DNA of 64,000 nt, from NCBI GenBank assembly GCA_003670575.1, contig QWRD01000002.1, positions 1 to 64,000 on the forward strand, read 5' to 3'. Below the pieces are notes generated by a model, which was not told where the DNA came from, did no database searches, and saw nothing but the letters and a program-made list of their open reading frames with translations. Below are positions 1 to 8,424 of the stretch, piece by piece (position 1 is the first letter of the stretch; every line of letters begins with the position of its first letter). The DNA comes from Chloroflexota bacterium (lineage in GTDB: Bacteria; Chloroflexota; Dehalococcoidia; UBA2979). The position numbers were made by a program, and so were the translations under genes.

Positions 1-148
1 AGGCACGGAGATGGTCATGCCCGGAGACAACGTCTCTGTGAGCATTGAGTTGATTACACCGGTCGCGGTGGAAGAGGGTCTGCGCTTCGCGATTCGCGAA
101 GGCGGCCGCACCGTGGGCGCAGGAGTGGTCACCAAGATCACCGAGTAG
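1..148 (+). CDS. tuf: Elongation factor Tu, C-terminal end (partial)
   Basis: The window opens inside a gene whose last 48 residues read [18 protein letters not shown] and end [11 protein letters not shown]-stop. This is the conserved C-terminal beta-barrel (domain 3) of EF-Tu, the GTPase that carries aminoacyl-tRNA to the ribosome. The G domain lies upstream of the window. Its position just before rpmG, secE and nusG is the classical tuf-secE-nusG order. Identity is certain from the sequence; the gene is cut only by the window edge. Confidence 0.97.
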   Translation, partial: GTEMVMPGDNVSVSIELITPVAVEEGLRFAIREGGRTVGAGVVTKITE

Positions 149-243
149 GTGTTCCGTACGTCGCGGCCCTGCGCCGTGACGTAGCAGCGATTTAAGCGCC
201 AGCAATTGGTCGTGCAAGCGACCAGCAGGTCAGGAGGGGCGTC

Positions 244-411
244 ATGCCCAAGGGCAGAGAAGACCGAGAGCACATCACACTGGCGTGCAGCCAGTGTCGG
301 TCGCGCACCTACCACACGGTGAAGAACCGGCGGAATGACACGGAGCGCCTGGAGCTCCGCAAGTACTGCCCGCGTTGTCGCGCACACCACCCGCACCGCG
401 AGACGCGCTGA
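244..411 (+). CDS. rpmG: 50S ribosomal protein L33, zinc-binding form
   Basis: A 55-residue protein, typical L33 length, starting [18 protein letters not shown]. It has two CxxC pairs (CSQC near residue 16 and CPRC near residue 44), so this is the zinc-binding (C+) form of L33, a large-subunit protein near the E site. The start ATG is preceded by AGGAGGGG at the right distance. The gene sits between tuf and secE, a common bacterial order. The 95 bases between tuf and rpmG hold no other gene, and the 194 bases between rpmG and secE hold no tRNA-Trp gene, which is often found here in other bacteria. Confidence 0.95.
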   Translation: MPKGREDREHITLACSQCRSRTYHTVKNRRNDTERLELRKYCPRCRAHHPHRETR

Positions 412-605
412 GTCCTGGTCGTGGCGGCCTTGGGCTGCGACCGGGTTGCGGCCGCCGTCGTGAGCGGCGGTGGCGGGGACGGGGACTCGCCTCTCGAGAG
501 GTGCTGTGGGCGTCGGGCATGCCGAACGGCAGGCTGAGGCGCATACTGGAACAGACGCTGTGCTCAGGGCAGGCTGCCCTCGGGTGCGCAGGTAGGAGCT
601 GAACG

Positions 606-914
606 ATGGGCCGAGCGGCCCGCAGGGATCAAGAACGAGCCGCACGGCGGCAGCCCAGGCAGACCACCCCGCGTGGCCTGCCCTCTATTGGCGTGCCCGC
701 CACCGGGCAGGGCGTCCCGTACGCCGGACCGTGGTGGAAGCCGCGCTGGGCCTCGGACATCATCAGCGAGCTGCGCAAGGTGACCTGGCCCACTCGGCAG
801 GAGACCACGCACCTGACGATGGTGGTCATTGTCATCTCTCTGTTGTTCGCGGCCTTGCTCAGCGCCGCCGACTTCGGATTCTCGTGGATCGTCGAACAGA
901 CGATTCTGCGATAG
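606..914 (+). CDS. secE: Preprotein translocase subunit SecE
   Basis: A 102-residue protein with an Arg/Gln/Pro-rich cytoplasmic N-terminal half, then the hallmark amphipathic segment ELRKVTWPTRQET (about residues 57-69), then one transmembrane helix (MVVIVISLLFAALLSAADFGF). This is SecE, the essential clamp subunit of SecYEG in the inner membrane. The N-terminal extension of about 45 residues is longer than in the smallest single-helix SecE proteins. It directly precedes nusG, the universal arrangement. Confidence 0.95.
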   Translation: MGRAARRDQERAARRQPRQTTPRGLPSIGVPATGQGVPYAGPWWKPRWASDIISELRKVTWPTRQETTHLTMVVIVISLLFAALLSAADFGFSWIVEQTILR

Positions 915-939
915 GCCACCCACAGGTAGGAGCCCTCCA

Positions 940-1545
940 CTGACGAACGCCGCAATCGATAACGACGAGCAGCCCACGGATGGCGCCCCTGAAGGGGAGC
1001 CGGAAGATGGGCGCCGCTGGTACATCGTCCAGACCTACTCGGGCTACGAGAACAAGGTCAAGACGAACCTGGATCAGCGCGTCAAGCACATGGACATGGG
1101 CGGCAAGATCTTCGAGATCGTGATCCCCACCGAGGAGGAGATCGAGATCCGTGACGGCCAGCGCCGCACTGTCTCGCGCAAGCTCTTCCCCGGCTACGCC
1201 CTGGTGCACATGGTGATGGACGACGAGTCCTGGTACGTCGTGCGCAATACGCCGGGCGTCACCGGCTTCGCCGGCAGCAACGAAGAGCGCGACCGCGCGC
1301 GACCCATGCCGCTGGGCGAAGAAGAGGTAGGGCGCATCCTGCGCCAGATGCACACCGCGCAGCCGCGCATCAACATTGGCTTCAAGGTTGGCGAGGCGGT
1401 GCGCGTCACTGACGGCCCATTCGTCGACTTCGTCGGGCAGGTGGACGAGATCAACCTCGACAAGGGGAAGGTGCGCGTCATGGTGTCCATGTTCGGCCGG
1501 GACACTCCGGTGGAGCTGGACTTCCTGCAGGTGGAGAAGCAGTAG
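940..1545 (+). CDS. nusG: Transcription termination/antitermination protein NusG, probable CTG start
   Basis: NusG N-terminal (NGN) domain begins RRWYIVQTYSGYENKVK and the KOW domain is KVGEAVRVTDGPFVDFVG, ending FLQVEKQ. It binds RNA polymerase and couples elongation to termination and the ribosome. There is no ATG, GTG or TTG at the expected place: the only upstream ATG (829) lies deep inside secE and would add secE-shadow sequence. A good Shine-Dalgarno AGGTAGGAG (924-932) sits 7 bases before CTG at 940, giving a 201-residue protein with an acidic N-terminal tail. CTG is therefore the best start, unless one base is wrong in the sequence (CTG for ATG). Confidence 0.93.
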   Translation: MTNAAIDNDEQPTDGAPEGEPEDGRRWYIVQTYSGYENKVKTNLDQRVKHMDMGGKIFEIVIPTEEEIEIRDGQRRTVSRKLFPGYALVHMVMDDESWYVVRNTPGVTGFAGSNEERDRARPMPLGEEEVGRILRQMHTAQPRINIGFKVGEAVRVTDGPFVDFVGQVDEINLDKGKVRVMVSMFGRDTPVELDFLQVEKQ

Positions 1546-1663
1546 GAGTCGCGAACGTCGCGACCGATGTCCGCCGCGGGATGCCGAGGCGGAGACATAC
1601 AGCCAGCCGCGCGGGAGTGTGCCAGCGAGCACACGTTTGTACCGCTTGTGTAAGTAGGATCCG

Positions 1664-2086
1664 ATGGCAAAGAAGGTTCGCGCAGTCGTTACCCTGCAGA
1701 TTCCTGCAGGGAAGGCGAACCCCGCGCCGCCGGTGGGCACCGCCCTCGGCCCGCACGGGATCAACATCATGGACTTCGTGAAGTCCTACAACGAGCGCAC
1801 GGCTGGCCAGGACGGCCAGATCATCCCGGCGCAGATCACCATCTTCGAGGATCGCTCGTTCACCTTCGTGCTGAAGACGCCGCCCGCGTCCGACCTGCTG
1901 CGCAAGGCCGCAGGCGTCGGCAAGGGCTCCGCGAGCCAGCTGCGCGAGGTTGCAGGCCGCGTGACCGCGGATCAGGTGAAGGCGATTGCGCAGCAGAAGC
2001 TGCCAGACCTCAACACCGCTGATCTGGAGCAGGCGATCAAGAGCATTCGCGGCACCGCCCGCTCCATGGGAATCGAGGTCGAATAG
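1664..2086 (+). CDS. rplK: 50S ribosomal protein L11
   Basis: A 140-residue protein beginning [20 protein letters not shown], with the conserved [19 protein letters not shown] segment and the C-terminal rRNA-binding domain ending in [13 protein letters not shown]11 binds 23S rRNA at the GTPase-associated centre together with L10 and L7/L12. It is 2 bases upstream of rplA, so the two are co-translated. The 118 bases between nusG and rplK may hold a promoter, but I see no convincing -35/-10 pair there. Confidence 0.97.
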   Translation: MAKKVRAVVTLQIPAGKANPAPPVGTALGPHGINIMDFVKSYNERTAGQDGQIIPAQITIFEDRSFTFVLKTPPASDLLRKAAGVGKGSASQLREVAGRVTADQVKAIAQQKLPDLNTADLEQAIKSIRGTARSMGIEVE

Positions 2087-2088
2087 CC

Positions 2089-2805
2089 ATGGCACACGAA
2101 GGCAAGCGCATCGTCGCCGCCCGCGCCAGAGTGGAAGAAGGCCGGGTCTACGACCCCGCCGCCGCGATGGCGTTGGTCAAGGAAGCCGCGACCGCGAAGT
2201 TTGATGAGACCGTAGAACTGCACCTGCGCACCGGCCTGGACGGTCGTCACGCAGACCAGCAGATCCGCGGCTCCGTCGTGCTGCCGCACGGACTGGGCAA
2301 GGTCATGAAGGTGGTCGTCTTCGCAGAGGGCGAGGCTGCCTCGCTGGCCTTGCAGGCTGGCGCGGACGAGGTCGGCGGCGATGAGCTCATCGACCGCGTT
2401 GCGGCCGGCTACACCTCCTTCGACGTCGCGCTGGCGCAGCGGGATCTCATGGGCAAGGTCGGGCGGCTCGGCCGCGTGCTTGGTCCGCGCGGTCTGATGC
2501 CAAACCCACGCTCCGGCACCGTTGTGGAGACCGTGGACATGGCTCGTGCCGTGCGAGAGGCGAAGGCCGGTCGCGTGGAGTTCCGTCTGGACCGCACCAA
2601 CCTGGTGCACGTGCCCATCGGCAAGGTCTCCTTCACCGGCGACGTGCTGCTGGACAACCTGACGGCGCTGATCGGCGAGATCGTGAAGGCCAAGCCCAGC
2701 GCAGCCAAGGGCCAGTACATCCGAGGCGCAACGCTGACCTCCACCATGGGGCCCGGCATCCCAGTGGAAGTGGCGACCATGATGGCGCTCGCTACGGAGG
2801 CGTAA
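2089..2805 (+). CDS. rplA: 50S ribosomal protein L1
   Basis: A 238-residue L1 starting MAHEGKRIVAAR. It has the domain II signatures KVGRLGRVLGPRGLMPNPRS and GTVVETVD, and the C-terminal half rejoins the first domain (FRLDRTNLVHVPIGKVSF). L1 forms the mobile stalk at the ribosomal E site and in many bacteria represses its own operon. It follows rplK after a 2-base gap. Length is normal for the family. Confidence 0.97.
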   Translation: MAHEGKRIVAARARVEEGRVYDPAAAMALVKEAATAKFDETVELHLRTGLDGRHADQQIRGSVVLPHGLGKVMKVVVFAEGEAASLALQAGADEVGGDELIDRVAAGYTSFDVALAQRDLMGKVGRLGRVLGPRGLMPNPRSGTVVETVDMARAVREAKAGRVEFRLDRTNLVHVPIGKVSFTGDVLLDNLTALIGEIVKAKPSAAKGQYIRGATLTSTMGPGIPVEVATMMALATEA

Positions 2806-2850
2806 GTCCCGTAGACTGACTGAAGACATCGTGCGGTCCTGGTGGCCGCG

Positions 2851-2913
2851 AACCGCCGAAGAACACAGGTCTCCCGCGCACGCGGGAGGTAATGGCCCAC
2901 TGGCCGCCTGTGC
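2851..2913 (+). ncRNA. Ribosomal protein L10 leader (autoregulatory mRNA structure)
   Basis: The 284-base gap between rplA and rplJ contains an L10-leader-like fold. CACAGG (2864-2869) can pair with CCTGTG (2907-2912) and encloses a perfect 8-bp hairpin (2871-2878 with 2881-2888) and a short GGCC/GGCC hairpin. The block CCGAAGAACACAGG, followed by GTAATGG after the hairpin, resembles the conserved strands of the known L10 leader family, where L10-L12 binding represses rplJL. The structure is seen directly; family membership is by pattern recall and should be scored with the covariance model. No gene is visible in the rest of this gap (2914-3089). Confidence 0.8.
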
Positions 2914-3089
2914 AGGTGGGCGAGATCGAGCATCTGTCGCGCGCGTGCCGTATCTGCGGCGCGCCGCGATTCGCTCGCGCCCTCCCGCTTCAGCGGTGCA
3001 GGGCGCGTTCTGTTTCCGGCGCCAACGCTGCTGCTCAGGTGGCGGCGACTGGCGGGCCTCGGCGACAGGCGCGAGCGAAGGAGATGCGT

Positions 3090-3614
3090 TTGCCTACAGC
3101 ACGCAAAGTGAACCTGGTGGCGGAGCTGTCCGCCCTCCTGAAGGACGCGGAGATTGCGATCGCAGCCTCCTATCAGGGGATCCCGGTCTCGGAGCTCACC
3201 TCGCTGCGTCGCACCCTTGGTGGGAGCGGCGTACAGATGCGCGTGGTGAAGAATACACTGCTGCGTCGTGCCGCCAACGATGTTGGGCGCGGGGAGTTCG
3301 CGGTTCTCGCGGACGGGCCCACCGCCATCATGGTCGGCAGCGACCCGGTAGAGACCTCCCGCGTGGTCATGCAGTACCGGCGAGAGCACGCCACGTCCCC
3401 GTTCCAGGTGCGGAACGCCGTCATCGGCTCCGAGATGGTCAGCACTGCCTACATCGAGGATCTGGCGACGGTTCCGCCGCGGGACGTGTTGCTGTCTCGC
3501 ATCGCGGGCAACCTGACCAGCAAGGTCGCGGAGCTCGCGGGCCTGTTGCAGGCCACCACGCGAGAATTTGCGGGCCTCATCGACGCCCGTGCCACCCAGC
3601 TCGAGGCTGGATAA
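3090..3614 (+). CDS. rplJ: 50S ribosomal protein L10
   Basis: A 174-residue L10 (family 165-180). From the TTG at 3090 it reads MPTARKVNLVAELSALLKD, matching the usual MPTxEK start. AAGGAG (3078-3083) lies 6 bases before this TTG but touches the in-frame ATG at 3084, so TTG is preferred. Conserved L10 features include GIPVSELTSLRR and VKNTLLRRA. L10 anchors L7/L12 dimers to the ribosome through its C-terminal helix. It is preceded by the putative L10 leader and followed by rplL. Confidence 0.95.
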   Translation: MPTARKVNLVAELSALLKDAEIAIAASYQGIPVSELTSLRRTLGGSGVQMRVVKNTLLRRAANDVGRGEFAVLADGPTAIMVGSDPVETSRVVMQYRREHATSPFQVRNAVIGSEMVSTAYIEDLATVPPRDVLLSRIAGNLTSKVAELAGLLQATTREFAGLIDARATQLEAG

Positions 3615-3713
3615 CCAGCCAGTAGCTGCACACCAGTGGTGCGGCAGCGTAACGCAGCAATATCAGCGAACGTCGCACGGCCGATGTGCCGGGCGGGAGA
3701 AGGAGCAGCAGAG

Positions 3714-4100
3714 ATGCCAACCAAGATCGAGGACGCGCTCGAGATCATCAAGGGAATGACCATCATCGAGCTTCGTGACCTGAACAAGGCCATCGAAGAG
3801 GAGTTCGGCGTCACAGCTGCCGCCCCGATGATGATGGCTGCCCCCGGTGGTGGTGGTGGTGGTGCGCCGGCCGCCGCCGAGGAAGAGCAGACCGAGTTCG
3901 ACCTCATCCTCACCGACTTCGGTGCCAACAAGATCAACGTCATCAAGGTCGTGCGCGAGATCACCGCGCTCGGCCTGAAGGACGCTAAGGACCTGGTCGA
4001 GGCTGCCCCCAAGGCCGTCAAGGAGGCCATGCCGAAGGCAGAGGCCCTGGCCGCCAAGGCCAAGCTCGAAGAGGCCGGCGCCAAGGTGGAGATGAAGTAG
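3714..4100 (+). CDS. rplL: 50S ribosomal protein L7/L12
   Basis: A 128-residue protein with the three usual parts: N-terminal dimerisation helix ([20 protein letters not shown]), a flexible hinge rich in Ala and Gly with a GGGGGG run (about residues 45-60), and a C-terminal domain ([20 protein letters not shown]) with the factor-binding region [18 protein letters not shown] (3700-3705) lies 8 bases before ATG 3714; the upstream in-frame GTG at 3636 is less likely. It is the last gene of the block, before a strong terminator. Confidence 0.96.
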   Translation: MPTKIEDALEIIKGMTIIELRDLNKAIEEEFGVTAAAPMMMAAPGGGGGGAPAAAEEEQTEFDLILTDFGANKINVIKVVREITALGLKDAKDLVEAAPKAVKEAMPKAEALAAKAKLEEAGAKVEMK

Positions 4101-4134
4101 CTCTCACCGGCGCACCCCACTGCGGGCGTGTCAC

Positions 4135-4176
4135 AACGGGCCGGGAGCGATGTGCTCCCGGCCCGTTGTTTGTCTG
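4135..4176 (+). terminator. Intrinsic terminator after rplL
   Basis: A perfect 14-bp stem, AACGGGCCGGGAGC (4135-4148) with its complement (4154-4167), has a 5-base loop and is followed by GTTTGTCT. It lies 35 bases after the rplL stop codon and ends the ribosomal operon. Confidence 0.9.
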
Positions 4177-4273
4177 GCGGCGGCTCGCAGGGAACGCCGG
4201 GTGCAGCTCCTCCGTTGCGCCAATGTGATGCAGTGCGATGCCTGGGCACTGCCGATGGCATGCCGGTGCGTGG

Positions 4274-4279
4274 TAGGCT
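4274..4279 (+). promoter_or_regulatory. Leaderless -10 box (TAGGCT) for the LysM gene
   Basis: TAGGCT ends exactly 6 bases before the GTG start codon at 4286 and there is no other usable ribosome-binding site. This TANNNT-6-start spacing recurs before several genes in the window and implies transcription starting at the start codon. Confidence 0.6.
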
Positions 4280-4285
4280 TTGCTC

Positions 4286-4930
4286 GTGCAGTGCTTTCGA
4301 TGTGACCAGACCGCCGTGCAGGAATGCGCCCGCTGTGGCGCGCTCTATTGTGACGACCATGGCGATGCGCTCTGCGAGCGCTGCATGGATCCGAACTCCG
4401 CGCTCCCGTCCTACCGCGTCTATCGAGGCTCGCTCGCCGCGCTGCTGATCGGCTCCGTGTTCGCGATCTGGCTACTGGTGCGCCCCGGCGCGCAGGGTGA
4501 CTTCGATGGTCCGCCGAGCGCGCTGGCGGCCGTTCTGCCGAGCGCGACGGCCACTGCGCAGCCGACGACCTCGGCGACCGCCTCACCGCGACCGAGCGGT
4601 TCCGCGGTCACCAGTCCGAACGCCGCCGGACCCACTGGTCCCGCTGGGTCGCAGGCGCCCGCTGCCGCCGCCACCTCGATCGCCTCAGGCGCTTCGACGG
4701 CGTCGACTCCGGCACCGACACCGACGGGCACCCCTCGCCCGCCCACCCCGACGCCTACCCCTGCCGGGCCGCGGACGCACATCGTGAAGTCCGGTGACAC
4801 GCTCTACGGTCTGGTGGACCAGTACCGTGGCACTGTCGACTTCCAGACCTACTCCGAGCGTCTGTTCCAGCTGAACAGGATGACGGAAGGCAGCGTGATC
4901 GCCGTGGGCGACAGTATCCGCATCCCATGA
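4286..4930 (+). CDS. Membrane-anchored protein with Cys/His cluster and LysM domain
   Basis: A 214-residue protein in three parts. Residues 1-40 carry a B-box-like Cys/His cluster (CFRCD, CARCGALYCDDH, CERCMD). One transmembrane helix follows (LAALLIGSVFAIWLLV). Then comes a long Ala/Thr/Pro/Ser linker and a C-terminal LysM domain (HIVKSGDTLYGLVDQYRG ... GDSIRIP), which usually binds peptidoglycan. It likely spans the envelope with the zinc-binding part inside and LysM outside. It overlaps the next gene by ATGA, so both are probably co-translated. The GTG at 4286 is chosen because of the leaderless box 6 bases before it; TTG at 4280 is the alternative. Confidence 0.8.
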   Translation: MQCFRCDQTAVQECARCGALYCDDHGDALCERCMDPNSALPSYRVYRGSLAALLIGSVFAIWLLVRPGAQGDFDGPPSALAAVLPSATATAQPTTSATASPRPSGSAVTSPNAAGPTGPAGSQAPAAAATSIASGASTASTPAPTPTGTPRPPTPTPTPAGPRTHIVKSGDTLYGLVDQYRGTVDFQTYSERLFQLNRMTEGSVIAVGDSIRIP

Positions 4931-5448
4931 CGAACGAAGGCACACCAGGCACCGGGGATAGCGCCGGGACCCTGCTGGAATCGAACGCTGACCCGCAGCG
5001 ATCCCTTCGACGTTCGTTGCTGGTGAACGGACCGCTGGCGCTGCTCTCGCTCATCCCGCTGGGGATGTCGCTGCAGAGCCTGCTCGTCGGCAACATGGGG
5101 GCGCTGCTACCGCTGTCGATCCTCTCGGTGGTCACTGGATCACTCGCCTATCAGGTGTACAGCGCGAAACGCGACCTACAGGCGACGCCGGAGGAGACCA
5201 CCGGATCCGTGCGGCGTGTGTGGTCCAAGGGTGCCGTGCTGTGGATGGTGCGCTCCCACTACATCCTCATTGGGCGCGCGATCTTCGTCATTGATGCGCT
5301 GTCCGCGTACGACCTCAAGGAGGGCGACGTGGTGCGGGTGCGACACCTGCCCCACACCAGCACCGTGATCGAGCTCCGTGTCCTCCATCGGGAGCCGACG
5401 CCAGCCAACACGGAGCGGCCAGGACGCGGCTTCTTCGGCCGCCGCTGA
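4927..5448 (+). CDS. Hypothetical membrane protein
   Basis: A 173-residue protein not recognised as a named family. After an acidic N-terminus (about 35 residues) it has two hydrophobic segments (LLVNGPLALLSLIPLGMSL and a stretch around LLPLSILSVVTGSLAYQVY). A soluble C-terminal half follows, with VRRVWSKGAVLWMVRSHYIL and a predicted beta-rich tail ending RGFFGRR. Its ATG overlaps the stop of the LysM gene (ATGA), so it is probably produced with that protein and may act with it in the membrane; that link is inference from position. Confidence 0.75.
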   Translation: MTNEGTPGTGDSAGTLLESNADPQRSLRRSLLVNGPLALLSLIPLGMSLQSLLVGNMGALLPLSILSVVTGSLAYQVYSAKRDLQATPEETTGSVRRVWSKGAVLWMVRSHYILIGRAIFVIDALSAYDLKEGDVVRVRHLPHTSTVIELRVLHREPTPANTERPGRGFFGRR

Positions 5449-5470
5449 TGCGCGCCGTGGCCACCGCTCG

Positions 5471-6181
5471 GTGACCACCGACGAACCACCGCCGTACCGC
5501 GTCCGCGTCGCCGAACTGCCCGACGGCGAACGACCGCGTGAACGACTGCTCCGGCTGGGCCCATCCGCGCTCACCGCATCCGAGCTGCTCGCGATCCTGC
5601 TGCGCACCGGCACCGTCCGCGAGGGCGTACTGGAGTTGGCGGCTCGGCTGGTGCGTGTGCACGGCGGGCTGCGTGGACTGGCGGCCGCGGATCTGGTGAT
5701 GCTGAGCGGTGAGCACGGCGTCGGCGCCGCGAAGGCAACGACGATCGCCGCTGCGTTCGAACTCGGGCGACGTGTGGCGCTGGAAGGCGACGTGCCTCGG
5801 CCGACCGTGACCAGCCCCGCAGACATCGCGAGGCTGCTCCAGCCGGAGATGGAGCTCCTGGCGCAGGAGGAGCTGCGGCTGCTCACGCTCGACACCAAGC
5901 ACCAGCTGCTCTCGGCGACCATGCTCTATCGCGGCTCCGTGAGCAGCGCACCCGCTCGGATCGCCGAGGTGTTTCGCGAGGCGGTACGCCGCAACGCCAG
6001 CGCCATCGCGGTTGCGCACAACCACCCCAGCGGCGACCCGTCCCCCAGCGCGGATGACATCGCGTTCACGCAGGCTGTGGTGGAAGCGGGCGCGTTGCTG
6101 GAGATACGCGTGCTGGATCACCTGGTATTTGGGCACGGGCGGTACGTGTCCATGCGCGAGCGGCGGCTGGGATTCGCGTAG
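5471..6181 (+). CDS. radC: RadC family protein (JAB/MPN domain)
   Basis: A 236-residue RadC from GTG 5471. The N-terminal helix-hairpin-helix-like part contains ERLLRLGPSALTASELLAIL and LRTGTVREGVLELAARLV. The C-terminal JAB1/MPN domain has the metal-binding motif AHNHPSGDPSPSADD. The physiological role of RadC is unsettled; the old DNA-repair assignment was withdrawn for E. coli, and the JAB fold suggests a metal hydrolase. The GTG is chosen because the protein then has normal family length; a longer frame overlaps the upstream gene. It converges on the M23 gene with a 25-base gap. Confidence 0.92.
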   Translation: MTTDEPPPYRVRVAELPDGERPRERLLRLGPSALTASELLAILLRTGTVREGVLELAARLVRVHGGLRGLAAADLVMLSGEHGVGAAKATTIAAAFELGRRVALEGDVPRPTVTSPADIARLLQPEMELLAQEELRLLTLDTKHQLLSATMLYRGSVSSAPARIAEVFREAVRRNASAIAVAHNHPSGDPSPSADDIAFTQAVVEAGALLEIRVLDHLVFGHGRYVSMRERRLGFA

Positions 6182-6206
6182 CCGCGCGGGCCTACTGGGC
6201 CGCTGC

Positions 6207-7331
6207 CTAGCTCTCCGGACCGAATGGCTGCGTGAGCCAGGTGATCGGATCCACGTTCACCCCCCACACCGTGATCTCCCAGTGCAGGTGCGGCCCCGTC
6301 GCGAACCCGGTCATGCCGACGAGGCCGATGGTCTTCCCTGCGTCCACCGCATCGCCGGGCTGGACGTGCATCGCGCTCAGGTGGTGGTAGCCGGTCTTCA
6401 CGCCGCCGCCGTGGTCGATGAGCACTGAGTTGCCGCGGATCGGCATCGGGGCTGCCCACACGACGCGGCCTGGCGCGGCAGCATGCACTGGCGTTCCCTC
6501 GTCGTCCGCGAGGTCTACGCCCGAGTGGAATGCACCCACTGGCCCGCCGTTGATCGAGCGGCCCTGTCCGAAGTGGGTCGTGATCTCGCCGGGACACGGA
6601 CGCTGCACGAGACCGGTCCACAGCGGAGAGCGGTCGTAGGCGGCGAACTGTTGCGCTCGCAAGGTCTCTTCGCGCACGCCGGCGTCCGGCGTCAGCACCG
6701 CCGTCACGGCCTCGCTGGCCACGAGGTAGTCGACCGGTCGGGTCACCGCCACGATTGCGCTGGCCTGCTCGGTGGTGCCGACGGGCTGCCCGGAAGCGGT
6801 GCGGCCGGTCACTGCGACCGGCGAGTTGGCCTGCGGCGGCTGCTCGGTGGGCGCGCCCACCACCGCCCAGAACCACCCGTCCGGCTGCGGCAGCATTTGG
6901 TAGTCGATCCCTCGGAACCGTACCGACGCGGTCGCGGCACCAGGGACACGCGCCCGCACCCGCATCGCCTCCCCCACTCCCACCTGTGGCGGGCGTAACT
7001 CGATGGTGGCGGCGGGTGCCGCAGCCCCACTCGCGGAGCGCACGGCGGTAGCGGTGGGGGTCACGGTGGCAGCGCGAACGCCGGTCGAACCGCCGCTTTG
7101 GGCAGTGCTGGCGGTACTTCCGGCCGGACTGGCGGTTGGTAACGGCGTCGGCGTCGATACCACCACGCCGACATCGGCGCTGCTGCAGCCGGTGAGCGCG
7201 GCCAGCATCGCCGCGGAGGGCAATGCGATCGCCGCGCGCGAAGCGAGCAGCAGCAGCCGCCGTCGACTCGGGCGCGCGGTCGGTGGCCCCCCATCTGGGG
7301 CGGGCTGTGCGGTATCCCTACGATCAGTCAT
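6207..7331 (-). CDS. Lipoprotein M23 family metallopeptidase
   Basis: A 374-residue exported protein. The N-terminus has [19 protein letters not shown] followed by a lipobox ending TGC (about residue 46), so it is probably lipidated; the Arg run may also suit the Tat system. A Thr/Pro/Ala linker and an Ig-like part ([18 protein letters not shown]) precede a C-terminal LytM/M23 domain with metal-site motifs [11 protein letters not shown] and HLHWE. Such enzymes cut or bind peptidoglycan cross-bridges. ATG 7331 lacks a Shine-Dalgarno but has TACGAT exactly 6 bases upstream. Confidence 0.9.
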   Translation of the reverse strand: MTDRRDTAQPAPDGGPPTARPSRRRLLLLASRAAIALPSAAMLAALTGCSSADVGVVVSTPTPLPTASPAGSTASTAQSGGSTGVRAATVTPTATAVRSASGAAAPAATIELRPPQVGVGEAMRVRARVPGAATASVRFRGIDYQMLPQPDGWFWAVVGAPTEQPPQANSPVAVTGRTASGQPVGTTEQASAIVAVTRPVDYLVASEAVTAVLTPDAGVREETLRAQQFAAYDRSPLWTGLVQRPCPGEITTHFGQGRSINGGPVGAFHSGVDLADDEGTPVHAAAPGRVVWAAPMPIRGNSVLIDHGGGVKTGYHHLSAMHVQPGDAVDAGKTIGLVGMTGFATGPHLHWEITVWGVNVDPITWLTQPFGPES

Positions 7332-7337
7332 GCCGTC

Positions 7338-7343
7338 ATCGTA
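7338..7343 (-). promoter_or_regulatory. Leaderless -10 box (TACGAT) for the M23 gene
   Basis: On the minus strand TACGAT is followed by GACGGC and then ATG 7331, a 6-base spacer with no ribosome-binding site. It belongs to the TANNNT-start series described in the findings. Confidence 0.6.
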
Positions 7344-7387
7344 TCCCCGACGCGCGCGACGATCCGCCAGCGCCTCGTTTGCGTGGA

Positions 7388-7393
7388 TATACT
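7388..7393 (+). promoter_or_regulatory. Probable -10 element (TATACT) of the moxR-DUF58 operon
   Basis: TATACT lies about 70 bases before the moxR GTG and is divergent from the M23 promoter 45 bases away. No clear TTGACA is seen 17 bases upstream, so support is the -10 hexamer and its position only. Confidence 0.45.
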
Positions 7394-7463
7394 TGCAGGG
7401 CTTCAGGCTTCCGATCCGTCGTACGCGCCGTGCCCTTCTGGGAAGACTCGTCTGGGAGGAACA

Positions 7464-8420
7464 GTGGAAGACCCGCGAATCGTCGCAGACCGCATCCTTG
7501 CCAATGTTGACCGCGTCATCATTGGCAAGCAGCACGAGACCAGACTTGCGCTCGTTTGCCTCATCTCGAGGGGCCATCTGCTCATCGAGGATGTTCCCGG
7601 CGTCGGCAAGACCATGCTCGCACGCGCGCTGGCAAAGTCGATTGGCTGCACATTCCAGCGCATCCAGTTCACGCCGGACCTGCTGCCCTCGGACGTGACG
7701 GGCATCTCCGTCTTCAATCAGTCCACGCGCGACTTCGAGTTCCGGGCTGGGCCGATCATGGCGCAGGTCGTACTCACGGACGAGATCAACCGCGCCACGC
7801 CGAAGACGCAGTCCTCACTGCTGGAAGCGATGGAGGAGCGCCAGGTCACTGTGGACGGCGTCACCCATCGCACGCCGGACCCGTTCATGGTGATGGCAAC
7901 GCAGAACCCGATTGAGTACGAGGGCACCTTCCCACTGCCGGAGGCCCAACTCGACCGCTTCCTGCTCCGCGTCCAGCTCGGTTACCCGTCCCCGACGGAC
8001 GAGGTGCTGATCATGGACGCACAGCAGTCGCGTCACCCCCTTGAGGCGTTGGAGGAAGTGACGAACGCGGCCGGTGTGCTGGAGTTGCAGGAGGCCGTAC
8101 GCGGCATCTACATCGACCCGCTCATCAAGCAGTACATCGTGACCCTGGTGAACGCGACGCGGCAGCACGAGAGTGTCTACCTGGGCGCGTCGCCGCGAGG
8201 ATCGCTGGCGCTGATGCGGAGCACACAGGCGCTGGCGCTGCTGGACGGTCGCGACTTCGTGCAGCCGGACGATGTGAAGCAGCTCGCGTTCCCGACACTC
8301 GGGCATCGCGTGCTGGTCAGCCCCGGCGCTCGGGTGCGCAGCATCGATAGCGCACAGGTCATCGAGGAGTGCCTCGGGCGCGTACCTGTCCCGGGCGCAC
8401 GGGCGCGCGGGGGCGGCTGA
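7464..8420 (+). CDS. moxR: MoxR-type AAA+ ATPase
   Basis: A 318-residue AAA+ ATPase. Walker A is [15 protein letters not shown], Walker B is [15 protein letters not shown], and it has the MoxR signatures [24 protein letters not shown] and [20 protein letters not shown]. MoxR proteins are chaperone-like ATPases that work with von Willebrand factor A (VWA) or DUF58 partners to mature metalloenzymes or envelope proteins. GTG 7464 follows GGGAGGA with a short spacer. It begins a three-gene operon with a DUF58 protein and a transglutaminase-like membrane protein; a second MoxR lies at 16707-17708. Confidence 0.93.
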   Translation: MEDPRIVADRILANVDRVIIGKQHETRLALVCLISRGHLLIEDVPGVGKTMLARALAKSIGCTFQRIQFTPDLLPSDVTGISVFNQSTRDFEFRAGPIMAQVVLTDEINRATPKTQSSLLEAMEERQVTVDGVTHRTPDPFMVMATQNPIEYEGTFPLPEAQLDRFLLRVQLGYPSPTDEVLIMDAQQSRHPLEALEEVTNAAGVLELQEAVRGIYIDPLIKQYIVTLVNATRQHESVYLGASPRGSLALMRSTQALALLDGRDFVQPDDVKQLAFPTLGHRVLVSPGARVRSIDSAQVIEECLGRVPVPGARARGGG

Positions 8421-8424
8421 CCTG

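Noticed and set aside
829-939. ATG 829 as nusG start
   Set aside because: It lies deep inside secE and adds 37 residues that are only secE read in another frame; the Shine-Dalgarno is at 924-932.
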